Source: Hermatobates lingyangjiaoensis
Taxonomy: Eukaryota; Arthropoda; Insecta; Hemiptera; Hermatobatidae
Assembly: GCA_026182355.1 (NCBI GenBank)
Contig: JAPFBL010000084.1
Location: 10,519,001 to 10,583,000 of the forward strand
Length of the DNA stretch: 64,000 nt
Direction of reading: 5' to 3'
Shown here: one piece after another, positions 33,155-43,665 of the stretch
Layout of the letters: the number at the start of each line of letters is the position of its first letter
How positions within the stretch are numbered: position 1 is the stretch's first letter
Notes under the pieces: model-generated
Databases searched by the model: none
What the model saw: the letters and a program-made list of their open reading frames with translations, nothing else
Told to the model about the DNA's origin: nothing
Made by a program: the position numbers and the translations under genes

Positions 33155-35044
33155 ATGCCTAGAGATAATATGTTAGAAAAGTTAAATGTTTCCAAATCGT
33201 CATTTATGTCTATTTTGACTAGAGCTGAAACCTTTGTTCAGAATTATAGTCGTGACCAAGATCATTTTGAGCTTTCTTGCAGGCTAAGACAATTAGAACC
33301 AACGCTAAAAGAATTTAGGAAGTGCTTAGTTGATCTTGAAAGCTGTTCAAAGAATCCTTGTGATGATGATAGAGAGATAGTCGACTTTGAAAGAAGGTAT
33401 TTCAAAGTAATGGGTTTTTTGGAACATGAGATCAAAACAGGTTCACCGTCTCTGTCGTCTTCTTCCTCCTTCTCATCTCCTTCTCAAGTTCAAGTTAGAT
33501 TGCCAAAAATTAGTATCAACGAGTTTAGTGGTGATTTGAACAATTGGTATTCCTTCAAAGATAATTTTCTAAGTTTAATTCACAACAATCCCTCTTTGGA
33601 TGATGTTCAGAAACTGCAGTACTTGAAATCTTGTTTGAAAGGCCAAGCCGCTGATCTAGTTGCCAATATTCAAATTACGCAAACAAATTATAGGATTGCT
33701 TGGGAACTATTAATCAACAGATTTGATAATAAGAGATTAATTGTTAACTCTCATGTTTCGTCGTTGTTTAATTTAGCAAAGGTTAAACCCAATTGTCTTC
33801 AATCACTTAAAGGGCTAGCAAATGAGTTCTATAAAAATATTCGTTCTCTAGAAGCGTTGGGAGAGGACGTGATTTCTTCCAGTTATGTGTTAGTGCCTTT
33901 ATTAGCTTCCAAGTTAGATGTCAACCTCCTTACACGTTGGGAAAGTGCTCTTTCAAATAGTTCTCAATGTCCGTCAATTTTTGATTTTGAAGGGCATCTT
34001 TTAAAAGAAATAAATACTTTGGAAGCAACTTTATCGACCATCAAGTCTTTCGACCAGAGTAAAGGAATTATATATTCTTCGAACAAATTTCCTAATTTTG
34101 TTAATAAGTCTTCCATGAAAAATTCATTTTGTAATTATAGTGCTGTTCAGTCCCACAGTAAGCAAAGTAAAAGAAACTTTAGTAATCCAGACAAGATGCT
34201 GCGTCTGCCCAGTAATTCTGAATCTCTTCCAGTTGCTCATCCTGTAAGAAATAGTGAATATTACAGATGTCACATTTGCCACGAAGTTCATAAGGTATAT
34301 GAGTGTCCAAAATTCAAGTCATTGTCCCCAGAAGAACGCATATTACAAGTAAATGAAAAGGGGTTATGCCTAAACTGTTTTAATAACAATCACAAGACAA
34401 AAGAATGTTTAAACCCTGGAGTATGTAAGATATGTTCTCAAAAGCATCATACTTTGTGCCATCTACACAAAGACCAAATTCCAAGCAGTATTAGCCCTGT
34501 TGCATTGTCTGCCCAACGCAGTACTTGCAACACTCTCTTAGCCACAGCTCAGGTGTTAGTGGCCAATTCTTCTGGAAAATTAATTAAAGCCACAGCCTTG
34601 CTCGATTGTGGAGCTCAAAGTAACTTTATTACAGAATCGTTTTCTAGAGCTCTTGGTTGTCCATTTTTACCTATTAATACCTCTATTTGTGGTATTAATC
34701 AATTTCACTCAACCATAAAAAATAAAATTCATACACGTCTCCAATCTAGAGTGTCTGATTTTACCACAACGACTGACTTCCTAATTCTTCCAAAACTTGC
34801 TGATAAATTACCTCAAACTAAAATCGACCACTTAGCTTGGAATATTGCTCCAGATTTAGATCTAGCAGACCCGTATTTCTTTAAGCCTCATAATATAGAC
34901 CTGATCCTTGGTAGTGAAATATTTTTTGACATTCTAAAGCCAGAGAAGTTTAATTTATCAAATAATCTTCTTGTCTTTCAAAATACGAAGCTTGGTTGGA
35001 TAATAGCTGGAAAATATACTCCTGACAAGCCATCAATTTATTAG
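33155..35044 (+). CDS. BEL/Pao Gag-protease polyprotein, truncated before the RT
   Basis: Retroelement structural protein plus protease, 629 codons, fully open. Residues about 120-220 (LPKISINEFSGDLNNWYSFK and following, with YLKSCLKGQAADLV) are the DUF1759-type Gag core of BEL/Pao elements. Residues about 370-430 hold zinc knuckles: CHICHEVHKVYECPKF, CLNCFNNNHKTKEC and CKICSQKHHTLCH. Residues about 455-620 are the DUF1758 aspartic protease with LLDCGAQSNFITESF at its active site (Asp in LLDCGA, where Ser is commoner than Cys) and LILGSEIFFDIL later. The start ATG at 33155 is the first good one after a non-coding leader. Translation stops at 35044, just where the polymerase should follow, consistent with the internal deletion. 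Confidence 0.92.
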   Translation: MPRDNMLEKLNVSKSSFMSILTRAETFVQNYSRDQDHFELSCRLRQLEPTLKEFRKCLVDLESCSKNPCDDDREIVDFERRYFKVMGFLEHEIKTGSPSLSSSSSFSSPSQVQVRLPKISINEFSGDLNNWYSFKDNFLSLIHNNPSLDDVQKLQYLKSCLKGQAADLVANIQITQTNYRIAWELLINRFDNKRLIVNSHVSSLFNLAKVKPNCLQSLKGLANEFYKNIRSLEALGEDVISSSYVLVPLLASKLDVNLLTRWESALSNSSQCPSIFDFEGHLLKEINTLEATLSTIKSFDQSKGIIYSSNKFPNFVNKSSMKNSFCNYSAVQSHSKQSKRNFSNPDKMLRLPSNSESLPVAHPVRNSEYYRCHICHEVHKVYECPKFKSLSPEERILQVNEKGLCLNCFNNNHKTKECLNPGVCKICSQKHHTLCHLHKDQIPSSISPVALSAQRSTCNTLLATAQVLVANSSGKLIKATALLDCGAQSNFITESFSRALGCPFLPINTSICGINQFHSTIKNKIHTRLQSRVSDFTTTTDFLILPKLADKLPQTKIDHLAWNIAPDLDLADPYFFKPHNIDLILGSEIFFDILKPEKFNLSNNLLVFQNTKLGWIIAGKYTPDKPSIY

Positions 35045-35136
35045 CAATTTATTAGCAATTACAGTCACTCCTCCTGTACATAGCAAACGCAGTGAAGAGC
35101 TTAATGAAGCCCTAACCAAGTCCTTCTATCAAAAGT

Positions 35137-35646
35137 TTGATGCATTTTACATTTGAAGAATTATCCACTGTTCTAGCTGAAATAGAATCCCAACTGAATT
35201 CCCGTCCTCTAACTCCCATGTCCACCCATCCTACTGACTACTCCGTCCTCACTCCAGCCCATTTCTTGACAGGTGGTGCCTCTAGCTATATACCAGGACT
35301 GCAAGTTGAAAATGACACCTGTAGTCTTCGCTCTCGTTGGCATCTAACCCAACAGGTTCAAAATCAGTTTTGGGCACGCTGGTCTAGAGACTACCTCAGT
35401 GGTTTGCAACAAAGAACCAAATGGCATCGTAACTGTCATTCTGTCAGGCCTGGTACTCTTGTTCTGCTTAAAGAAGACAACATGCCCCCTCTACTTTGGC
35501 CTGTAGCACGCATAGTAACTCTGCATCCAGGAAAAGATGGAATCAATAGAGTAGCTACAGTCAAGACATCATCAGGGTCCGAGACTCGACGTAACCTCAT
35601 AAAACTATGTCCTTTTCCTATTGAAGAACCTTCAGTCTCTGAATAA
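35137..35646 (+). CDS. BEL/Pao integrase C-terminal remnant (DUF5641-type)
   Basis: Encodes MHFTFEELSTVLAEIESQLN and SRPLTPMS, the end of the integrase core. The C-terminal tail follows: LTPAHFLTGGASSYIP, then RWHLTQQVQNQFWARWSRDY and RPGTLVLLKEDNMPPLLWPV. F.EL.T.L..IE..LNSRPL and W...RWS..YL..LQ...KW are standard for BEL/Pao pol C-termini. The first two integrase acidic residues and all of RT-RNase H are missing. The frame is open but is unlikely to be translated without the upstream pol. The Met is internal to the ancestral protein. Confidence 0.88.
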   Translation: MMHFTFEELSTVLAEIESQLNSRPLTPMSTHPTDYSVLTPAHFLTGGASSYIPGLQVENDTCSLRSRWHLTQQVQNQFWARWSRDYLSGLQQRTKWHRNCHSVRPGTLVLLKEDNMPPLLWPVARIVTLHPGKDGINRVATVKTSSGSETRRNLIKLCPFPIEEPSVSE

Positions 35647-35947
35647 TCTGTGTTTAGTATCTAATTAATTTTATAAATCATATGCTTGTTACTGAATTTA
35701 ATGTTACTTTTTATAAACATATGTATTCAAACTTGTAAACCTTTATGTGTATATTATGTTATATGTATTCTTACTCAATGTGGATCTTTGTGTCGCTGTA
35801 TATATTCAAAATTGTAAATCTTTATGTCTAGTTTAAGTTATTCTTACTCAATGTATATATTCTTAATTAATGTTGATCTTTGTCTAACTATATGTCTTTA
35901 AACCGGTAATTCGTTGAAGGACATTTCTCCTTCAACGGGTGGCGGAA

Positions 35948-36331
35948 TGTTCAGATTTTAACTTAGTATACCTGCTCTCTTAAGGCTGCCTAGCGTTACT
36001 TACCGGCTTAGGGCGGCTTAGCAGTACCTGCCCTTCTAACTTTGCCCAATGTTACCTGGCTAGTCTCGGACCCTTCGCCCATCCATTCCCTTCTCAACCA
36101 GCAAGCAAACACCACCTCAAGCATCCACTCCCTTCTCAACCAGCAAGCAGTCAACACCTCAAGCATTCTATTTACTACCCCCAAGCAAGCAAGACATCAA
36201 GCATTCACTTCCCAACCTCCAAGCGCCCACTCTCTCCACCATCGTTCAAGCATCTCTGTCATCACAGGCCAACTCTCCAACCAAGCAGCAGCTACCCTCA
36301 AGCAACCCCAGTTGTGATACCAGCCACAACA
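35948..36331 (+). repeat. 3' LTR of the BEL/Pao element
   Basis: Matches the 5' LTR base for base as far as I can compare, offset by 3549. It is preceded by CGGGTGGCGGAA, which can serve as a short purine-rich tract. Confidence 0.93.
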
Positions 36332-36724
36332 GTACTTTTATTTAATTGAAGGCATATGTGTACAATAATGATTTATGTTAAAAAAAAATTCCGAGAAAGA
36401 TAAGCTGTTTTGATAGCTGATAAGTAGGGGTTGAAATCTGACTGATTAATTATTGGTCTTAGAAAGTTACCGTTTATGAATCTTTACATTTTCATAATAA
36501 TATATCAGTCCAAAGGTCCCGTTAAAAGGGAAAGTGTAGTGATATACTACAGTTTCTAGCATAAATACTCCTTATAATTTTATTTGTTAAATCAGCGCTT
36601 GGTCAGCTTTTCTAATAGTGATTGAACTGTCTTAACTGAGGCATTCGGCAGCGCCCAAATGTCCCTTAATTACTTCTGTAGTGTCTACTTATAAATTTTG
36701 CTTTTCTTAAAGATTTTTCCCCCA

Positions 36725-37480
36725 TTCCTTCATCAACTTTACCCTCTTTCGCGAGCTTTAGGATGGAATCAAGAAGTGACAAAAGTTCAATACGTTTTCC
36801 ATAAGGTTGTGGTTTGTACAAAAATGGTATATTAAACCAAGATTAAGCAGTTTTTCTTCATTTCTATTGAAGTTGTTACTGATGAGGTGAATATAGCTAG
36901 GCGATTGGCATGATCGCTTCAGGTTACCACCATTAAGGTGTACTAACTTCCTCATAGTCCTTGTGGTAGCAACTTCATGTTGATGCACAGTGGCTTATAT
37001 CGTATTTTCCATATCAGTTCTCAAACTTCACTAATGTGTAATGAGGAACAAATAAACTCTCTACCACCTAACCCCGGCGTGTTAAAGTATTTCATCATTT
37101 TTTATCTTCTGTTATCGAATGAGAAATTATCTTCGGTACTTTTTTGTTTCTTCTAAATTTCGAGTTTCAAGATTGTGAGTTCTCATATTAGTATAGATTG
37201 GCAGTAATTCTTCTTGAATGCAAATATTATTAAAAACCATAGCAGTTTCTGCATTTACAACCCTTTAAAATAGGTGTTCTTTTCTTCTAAAAACTGACAA
37301 TAAATAATTGCGTATGTAGGTGTTTAAATTCTTTTCACTAGTATACCTGTAGATAAACTATTGGATATATATAATGTTAAGATTCGCAACAGCTTCTGCA
37401 TTTACAACTTTCAAGTCATTGCCTCTAATTTCCTTGCAGCTTATCATTTAGCTTTTGTTTACTTTTGATGATAGATTTGC
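36725..37480 (-). mobile_element. PLE N-terminal coding region, two overlapping leader copies
   Basis: On the minus strand 37265-37180 reads VVNAETAMVFNNICIQEELL and then PIYTN. Further downstream 36890-36770 reads NNFNRNEEKLLNLGLIYHFC. The pair FN..C...ELLP.YTN and (N/S)..+E..LL.LGL.+ follows the order of PLE proteins ahead of the RT. A second leader copy, LKVVNAEAVANLN, lies at about 37470-37375. Frames are interrupted by stops, and no RT follows. Confidence 0.6.
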
Positions 37481-38525
37481 CAGGGACATGTAAGAAGAAG
37501 AAGAAATGAAGAGTTTTAGGTTACTTACTAAAGAAGGAAGACTCACTATCTAACCAAATAAACACTATCCATGTTAGGTACTACTATAAAAACAAAAAAT
37601 CGATCTCTTTAGGTTATCATCAAGTTAATAATATTTAATTATCAAATTATAATTATTTTTAAATCTAAACTAATAACGACATTGACATTTAAAAGCAAGA
37701 TAGAACTGTGTAGTCTATCTGTCTAAGCACGTTCATTGGAATATCTGCAACAAACTATCAAATACTTTACTATATATCTGACTTTGAGACTTTTAATAAG
37801 CATACTGAGGAAATCCACAGATTTAAATTGTTTGGAGAGTAACTAGTTCCTGTGACTAACAATCCAACAGTCTTAAAAACTTAAACTTAAAACTTAAATC
37901 CAACAGTGTCTTAAAATCTTAAAATGCAGATACTCAAAGCCCTCATTGAAGACAGATGCCTTAGTTTAAAATTAAAAATACTGATTTTCAATATTTTGAA
38001 CATACTTATAAAATTTTCGGAGACATAGGAAGCAGAAGACTTGGGTTAGGTTTATAAACGTTGAGAGTCATAAATTTATAAAGTGACAGGCCACTGCGTG
38101 GCCAAGCAAATGGCTCATCGATATGTGTGCTACCTGCTCTTCCACCCTAACTACTCTAGTTGCCAAAATTTTACCCTTGTAAGTCATGGTCACCATTAGT
38201 TTCGATTTATGAATTGTACCAAGGAGATCATGAGATAGTAGTAATGTGATGTTACCTAGCAGAGGCAAGAGCTCATGTTATTAGTTGTGTTAAGTTGTAG
38301 TGTTTTATTTAGTTGTACAATGGAGGTAGTTACTCTTAGTATTTTATTTTTTATTAATCAAATATTTCTGGTAAATATACAATGGGAATTATCGGCAGAT
38401 TAACCACAAACTACAAGGAAATTTAAGGTAATAAACAAGAAATGTTTAAATGAAGAAACTAAGGGAAATTTGAATTCCCTATGTTTTAAAAACATATGTA
38501 TGAATAAAAATTGATTTTAAAAATT
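37481..38525. other. AT-rich DNA, no gene recognised
   Basis: The 66-codon minus-strand frame at 38068-38268 has a protein-like composition (KLMVTMTYKGKILATRVVRV), but I do not recognise it and it has no supporting splice context. Nothing else stands out. Confidence 0.4.
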
Positions 38526-38852
38526 AAAGTTTATCAGGACTCGGTCAGTTCTTCAGGTTCAAATCAAACTCTCATTGCATATTGCATATTATTTAAAACC
38601 TTATTCATAGGCAGAAGTATAACATTTTGAAACAGAAAAACTAAGTATTACATTAGAGACTATTTTTCTTTGTAAAATAATCTCTAATGTAATACTTAGT
38701 TTTTCTGTTTTAAAATTTTATACGTCTCTCTATAAAAAAGGTTCTATAAAAAACCGAAACTTTGACAATGAGAGTTTAATTTGAACCTGAAGAACTGAAC
38801 CAGTCTTGATAAACTTTAATTTGGTTTCTATTTCACGATCAATGCTTATATA
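38526..38852. repeat. Foldback unit of the GAAACGTTG family, arms of about 155 bases
   Basis: The left arm TTTATCAGGACTCGGTCAGT...CTAAGTATTACATTAGAGA is mirrored by the right arm TCTCTAATGTAATACTTAG...AACCAGTCTTGATAAAC, with a spacer of about 25 bases. The right arm reads AACCGAAACTTTGACAATGAG and GAACCTGAAGAACTGAACC. The same left-arm start (GGGACTCGGTCAGT) is cut off by the window end at 64000. Confidence 0.8.
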
Positions 38853-38976
38853 TATATAAATAATAACTTCAAAAGGACTCAGCTTTATTGAAAAGCCATC
38901 AACAATCTTTATATTTCCTTCATTACTTTGGCAATTTCTTTGGGTTTAAAGATACGAGTGTTTGTATATATAGCAA

Positions 38977-39014
38977 GGGGAGAGAGAGGCAGAGAGAGAG
39001 AGAGAGAGAGAGAG
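38977..39014. repeat. (GA)n microsatellite, interrupted
   Basis: GGGGAGAGAGAGGCAGAGAG followed by more GA dinucleotides. Confidence 0.85.
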
Positions 39015-39403
39015 TGAAAAGGTAAATTTTCAACGGGTAAACAATCACTGTTTCAAAGTAAATCAATACTGAGTTGTTTATATTGACACAATGATATTTT
39101 TTTTATAAAAATTTCTGACAAAAACATACTAATAGAATATATTTATACAAACAAATCAATAAACATTTTTTAATAATTATTCTTTATAACTTGATTAAAA
39201 ACATGAATACATAATTAAAAAATAAATTAAATTTTTTTGCTATAATAGATACATCCATATTTAAAAGTTAATCCAATTTAAATTGTTTAACACTGGAAAA
39301 CATAATCCAATATTTTAATAACTCTATTACGTAAAAAAAATGTGTGTTATGAATATATGAATCAAGTTAATGGAATAATAAAAAATATTTGTGAATTACT
39401 TAC

Positions 39404-39462
39404 TCGAAAAGTGTTTTCTTCTTTGAGGCTTGAAAACCAGCGAATAGATGTTGTTCTTCCAT
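39404..39462 (-). CDS. Possible first coding exon of an unidentified gene
   Basis: On the minus strand an ATG opens MEEQHLFAGFQASKKKTLF, ending exactly at a consensus donor CGA|GTAAGT (phase 2). A short start exon with a perfect donor in otherwise non-coding DNA is suggestive. I do not recognise the peptide and see no second exon to the left. It could be upstream of BCAT, but nothing in the sequence links them. Chance is a real alternative. Confidence 0.2.
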
Positions 39463-39658
39463 GTCTATAAACAAACTGTTTGGTTTTATTATTATTATTA
39501 CCACTCTGCTTAACATGCACATATCAACTTCACAACTCAAATGTTATTTTTGAACGCATACCACTAAAGTAGTAGTTGTTTTATTTCTACATTGTAAAAT
39601 GTATCATCCTAATACATTGTTCTCGATTAATTGTAAGTTGTTCTCGATCATCTTAAGC

Positions 39659-39740
39659 AGTTATGGGAAACCTATGACACGCGTGTCAGTGCTGACACGC
39701 AAGCTCATTTTGAGTGACACGCATCTTAAAAGATAAAAAA
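39659..39740 (+). mobile_element. Possible hAT-type terminal fragment
   Basis: CAG followed by GGGAAACCTATGACACGCG, then the palindrome GCGTGTCAGTGCTGACACGC at 39681-39700 and two more GACACGC copies. hAT ends often start CAG...GGG(C/A)AACCT and carry subterminal palindromic arrays like this. A diverged GTGACATGCGACAC at 40146-40159 could be the other side, but I found no matching end or 8-base duplication. Confidence 0.3.
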
Positions 39741-42700
39741 ATTTATATTTGTAATTGAAATAATTATCAAATAATATTATGGCAAACAAACGGAATCAGA
39801 TAACAGATGAAGTCAGTAACTATTACATGGCCTAGAAATATACCATTATAAACCCAAAATAGAAGATTTAGAAAACTTCAGTCACCAATTTATCATATAT
39901 ACTAATTTTCTAATTGTATAACTTTATATTTATTTTCCAATCATATATATTTTTTTTTATTAAATGTATATTATTTGATTTTCTATTTAATGTTTAAGTG
40001 CTAATGAAATATGTAAAACAAGTCCCTAAATGTAAATCATTGGTATCATAAGTTTGGTTTTTGTAATTTAAAGGCATTAAACAAATTATTAACTTACAAA
40101 ATTTATAAATATTACTATTTTTTTTAGTCTTTACTTTTGTGATGTGTGACATGCGACACATTCTTAATTATTATAGAATTAAGAAATTACAGACTAAAAA
40201 GAAAGTGTAATTCACATAATAGATGGATGTAATTGGCAAATCTTCGACCACATCGAAGGCAAATTCCATTGTTTGTTCAGACTCACAGAGGCTTAATGAA
40301 ATATCATTTTTTTGCCTTAGAAGTTCTTCATCATACTATTATACAAATTTACAATCTTATCTCATACGTTTTCATCGCATCTCAACAAGTTCTGAAACTC
40401 GCCCATTGTCGAGAGAAAACTGAATAGAGATCTATTCAAATATATTAAAGTTAAGGACCAGAGCTGGCACTAACAGAAGCACAAGGAAGAAAAGGCAGAC
40501 AAGAAACTGACGTTAATGATAAAAATATAAAGCAGTTAAATTTTGCTTACATCCAATCAAGCGAAATAGCAATTAAAGGAAAGGAAATTTCCTTTAAACA
40601 GAAATTTTAAATTAAACAGAATGTTTATTATTATCTTTTTATAACTTCAAAAATATAAAATATAATGTTTAGTTTTTCCTTGACAATTGACAAATTCCAA
40701 AAGCTGTCATGATATGAGGGAAACTTACGAGACAAAACGGTCGACTTTTCTAGTGATATCATACTAGTTTATTCCAATTACCAGCGTTTGCTGCCACAAT
40801 TCAGTAAAATAAATTAAAGCCTATAGAGATACAAGTCATAACTTAAAACTGATTGGATATTAAACAAACAAAAACACTCCATAATTTGTAACAAAAATGT
40901 TTTTAAATTTATAATTCGATAATTACAAGGTGCCTACATTTCGTAACGTTGTATAATGTTTTAGTTTAAAGAATTAACTGAAATTATGCGATTTTAAATT
41001 TAGATTTAAAAATTCATTGTAATTGTACTCATTTATGTCATTTCAAATGGAATAACTGTTGAAAGATAATTTATTTGATGAAATATTTAAAACAATATAC
41101 AAATGTAATGGTGATTACGTAGTTACGATATCAGTTTGATTAAATAGAATAGGTCATCACGGCCAATTATAAATAAACTGAGTTTTTTCCGCTACAAAAT
41201 AATCACAACGTATATCTGAAGGTTTAGTGCATATTTTGCTAAATATTCTAGTTCTGTTACTAAATGATTACTACTATTGTTACTGCTATTAGTTTAATAA
41301 ATATACCAAAAAATTACTATGTTGAGACTTACTAGAAAATATATAGCTTATATTTCTTTCAATGGTTAAAAATAAGTCGAGCTGAGTTGGTCAAGTTTTT
41401 CACAACGTAAGTTACTTTATCGCTGGGAGATGCTACTGTCCAACTCCTGCCATTTGAGGTCTAACAGTTGGACCAGGAGGACTTTAACAATATTATTATT
41501 TGTACTAGTAATGAGTTTACTGTCCATTCAGATATAAAGAAGAAAGAGATACAAATTTGACGGTATCTGAGCACAGAACTAGTGAATCTAAGTTTACTGT
41601 AACTGTTGATATATTTATAGATAAAGTTACAATTAGATAACACAAAAAAGAGGACTAACACTCACGATTCTCGATCAATTATATTTGTATTTATAGATAT
41701 TTACAATAAATGAATGGACAACTACTACTACTACTAACTACTATCTAAACAAAAACTTCGTTCATCAACAACGTTTGGGACTCTACATAAGATTATTACT
41801 TCTCGAATGTTTTTTCCTCTGTAGTTTTCTGAATGTCAACTGCAAATACAAGATATAACTTGCTGCTCGCCCAGGTGGTACCTTGTCAACTGCCAGTTCT
41901 TTCCTTGAAAGTAATGGCTTTCGAAACTCAGAAGTTAGTTTTTGTCAGTGTATTCGTTTCTACTTTGATTTGTTTTCATCGTTTACACTTTTTCCTATAT
42001 ATATCTTTCATTAAAATTTACCCGGGATCCAGCATCTACGATTATGACTGAAGTGGTTTTCTATTACCAGAGGAAATTTGAAAAATCAGACCAGAAGAAA
42101 GAAAGAAAGTAAGAAAGAGAATATATGCATTTTCAAAAGTTATTTAAACTATTTATCTATCTCTTTATTTATCTGCACATTTATGTTATTTATTGTATAA
42201 AATGATCTTTCACAACTTTGTTTATTATTGTTCCCTGATTATAGAAACATTGTGAGAAAGGTGCAACATATCAGTTAGAAGACAGTTTAATGAAACATAT
42301 TTAAAAGACTATCAAGCATTAAGGAACTTAATGTCTGAGTCCGTCAAGTGATGTTAACCTCGCGGTGCTGGGCTAGTTCACAATTGAGTTTTTCTTACTG
42401 TTCTTACTGTTTTCAGTAAAACAAGTAATTTTCTTTTCATGAAATGAATGAAGTGTATCGGTACTTTTCAAACTTAATAGTTTTTTAAAGTTTTTAACCG
42501 AGTTTTTAACTGTTTGAACGACTTTTATGCCATCAGTAAACAAGTATCGATCAGAATGTAAATTAAAATTTTATGTCTTGAAATAACAAAAAAAAAAAAG
42601 ATTCAACTAAATATTCAATATACTTCTTTTTATTATTTTATTTAAAAAAATCTTTAGAAACAGAAAATTAAAATGTTATTGTAAATGTGTATTGCTGTGG

Positions 42701-43380
42701 TAAGTTATCGGCAGGTAACCAGTATTTATAGTTATGTAGACATTGTGATATTTTTTACTTTTTGAGTTTTGATAAAATATTTTGATTAAAATGCCTACGC
42801 AACACATTATAGCAATGGTAAGCGAAATTCCTTGAAAAAGAACAGTAGTACTAACATGGGAAATGCTGGAACGCAACGCTCTTTGCTTCATTGAATACTT
42901 CGGCCCCAAAATAGTTTAACTTTTCATAACCCCATGATTCCTAAAGTCAAAGAAAAGATTTTAAAAAATTTCTTAATCATTAAGGGTATGCAAATTGGAT
43001 GAAGAGGTGAAATACTCTTTTATATTTGGTGAAATAAGTGTAGTGGAGTTTGTAATTCCCTCTAAATGGAGAGAAGACTGATAAAATATTCATCCAGTTT
43101 AAAATAACAGGCGCAGAGTAATGTGATTATGAGAAAGTAATTACATAATGTGATGAGTATTTTTTTCCCAAAATCAGTCAATTAAATTTAGAGCTCAATT
43201 TGCTATTAAGACTAAATGGAGAAAATACCAAAATTAATACAAAAACTAAAAACTGAACTTCGAATAATGAATAACGTGCTATACTTGCTGAATTTGTTTA
43301 CATTATCTTAAAATTGTTTAAGGAGGATTGAGAAAAATAAATTTATTTAACCGTATAGTCAAAGAAATTTGAAATGTTTT
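39741..43380. other. AT-rich DNA, no gene recognised
   Basis: Only short frames without family resemblance. One (42676-42909, minus) has a membrane-like stretch TVLFQGISLTIAIMCCVGIL but no other support. Confidence 0.45.
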
Positions 43381-43665
43381 AATGAATTATCATGATATGT
43401 AGGAAGAATATAATTCTTAAATGTAAAAAATCAGCGCCAATCCAAGATATATTTTTATCATTCTTTTCAGGGTACGATGATGGCTGTCTAACAAAGTGTT
43501 CTCTTCAAACTTCTTATTGCACCCTTGAAAAAGCCCAACATAAAAACACTAAAATAAAACTAAAACTCAAATAACTGTTAATGAGTATGATATTATGTTT
43601 GCTTATATTATAGTAAAGTTGTTGTTGGCTACTCCAAATTTTTTTTATTTTATAATAGAGTTACC
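43381..43665 (+). repeat. Repeat family R1, 3' modules
   Basis: ATGATATGTAGGAAGAATATAATTC...GGTACGATGATGGCTGTC matches 59950-60060. The following GATATTATGTTTGCTTATA...GGCTACTCCA matches 46690-46735 and 63555-63600. The modules have the same order and orientation where both occur. Confidence 0.55.

Larger units (their letters stand above)
32399..36331 (+). mobile_element. Internally deleted BEL/Pao LTR retrotransposon, about 3.9 kb
   Basis: Two 384-base LTRs (TG...CA) that look identical over their whole length, a 5-base target duplication GTACT, a gag-protease frame and an integrase tail define a complete insertion. The polymerase middle is absent: after the protease frame only about 90 bases separate it from the C-terminal integrase part. 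BEL elements are usually 6-8 kb, so roughly 3 kb is missing. Matching LTRs mean a recent insertion. The copy was either mobilised in deleted form by a relative or lost its middle soon after. At the seam (35035-35060) the sequence CAATTTATTAG is repeated in tandem. Confidence 0.93.

Noticed and set aside
32493..36317. Two identical 91-codon open frames at 32493-32768 and 36042-36317
   Set aside because: Both lie wholly inside the two LTRs of the BEL/Pao element. Their identity reflects LTR identity, and the proline/serine-rich text has no family resemblance.
38068..38268. 66-codon minus-strand frame with protein-like composition
   Set aside because: No recognisable family, no splice context and a length expected by chance.
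40223..40427. Two overlapping plus-strand frames of about 65 codons
   Set aside because: Considered as a coding remnant of the nearby hAT-like fragment, but no transposase motif is visible.
42676..42909. 77-codon minus-strand frame with a hydrophobic stretch
   Set aside because: A single membrane-like segment in AT-rich DNA is common by chance, and no other evidence was found.
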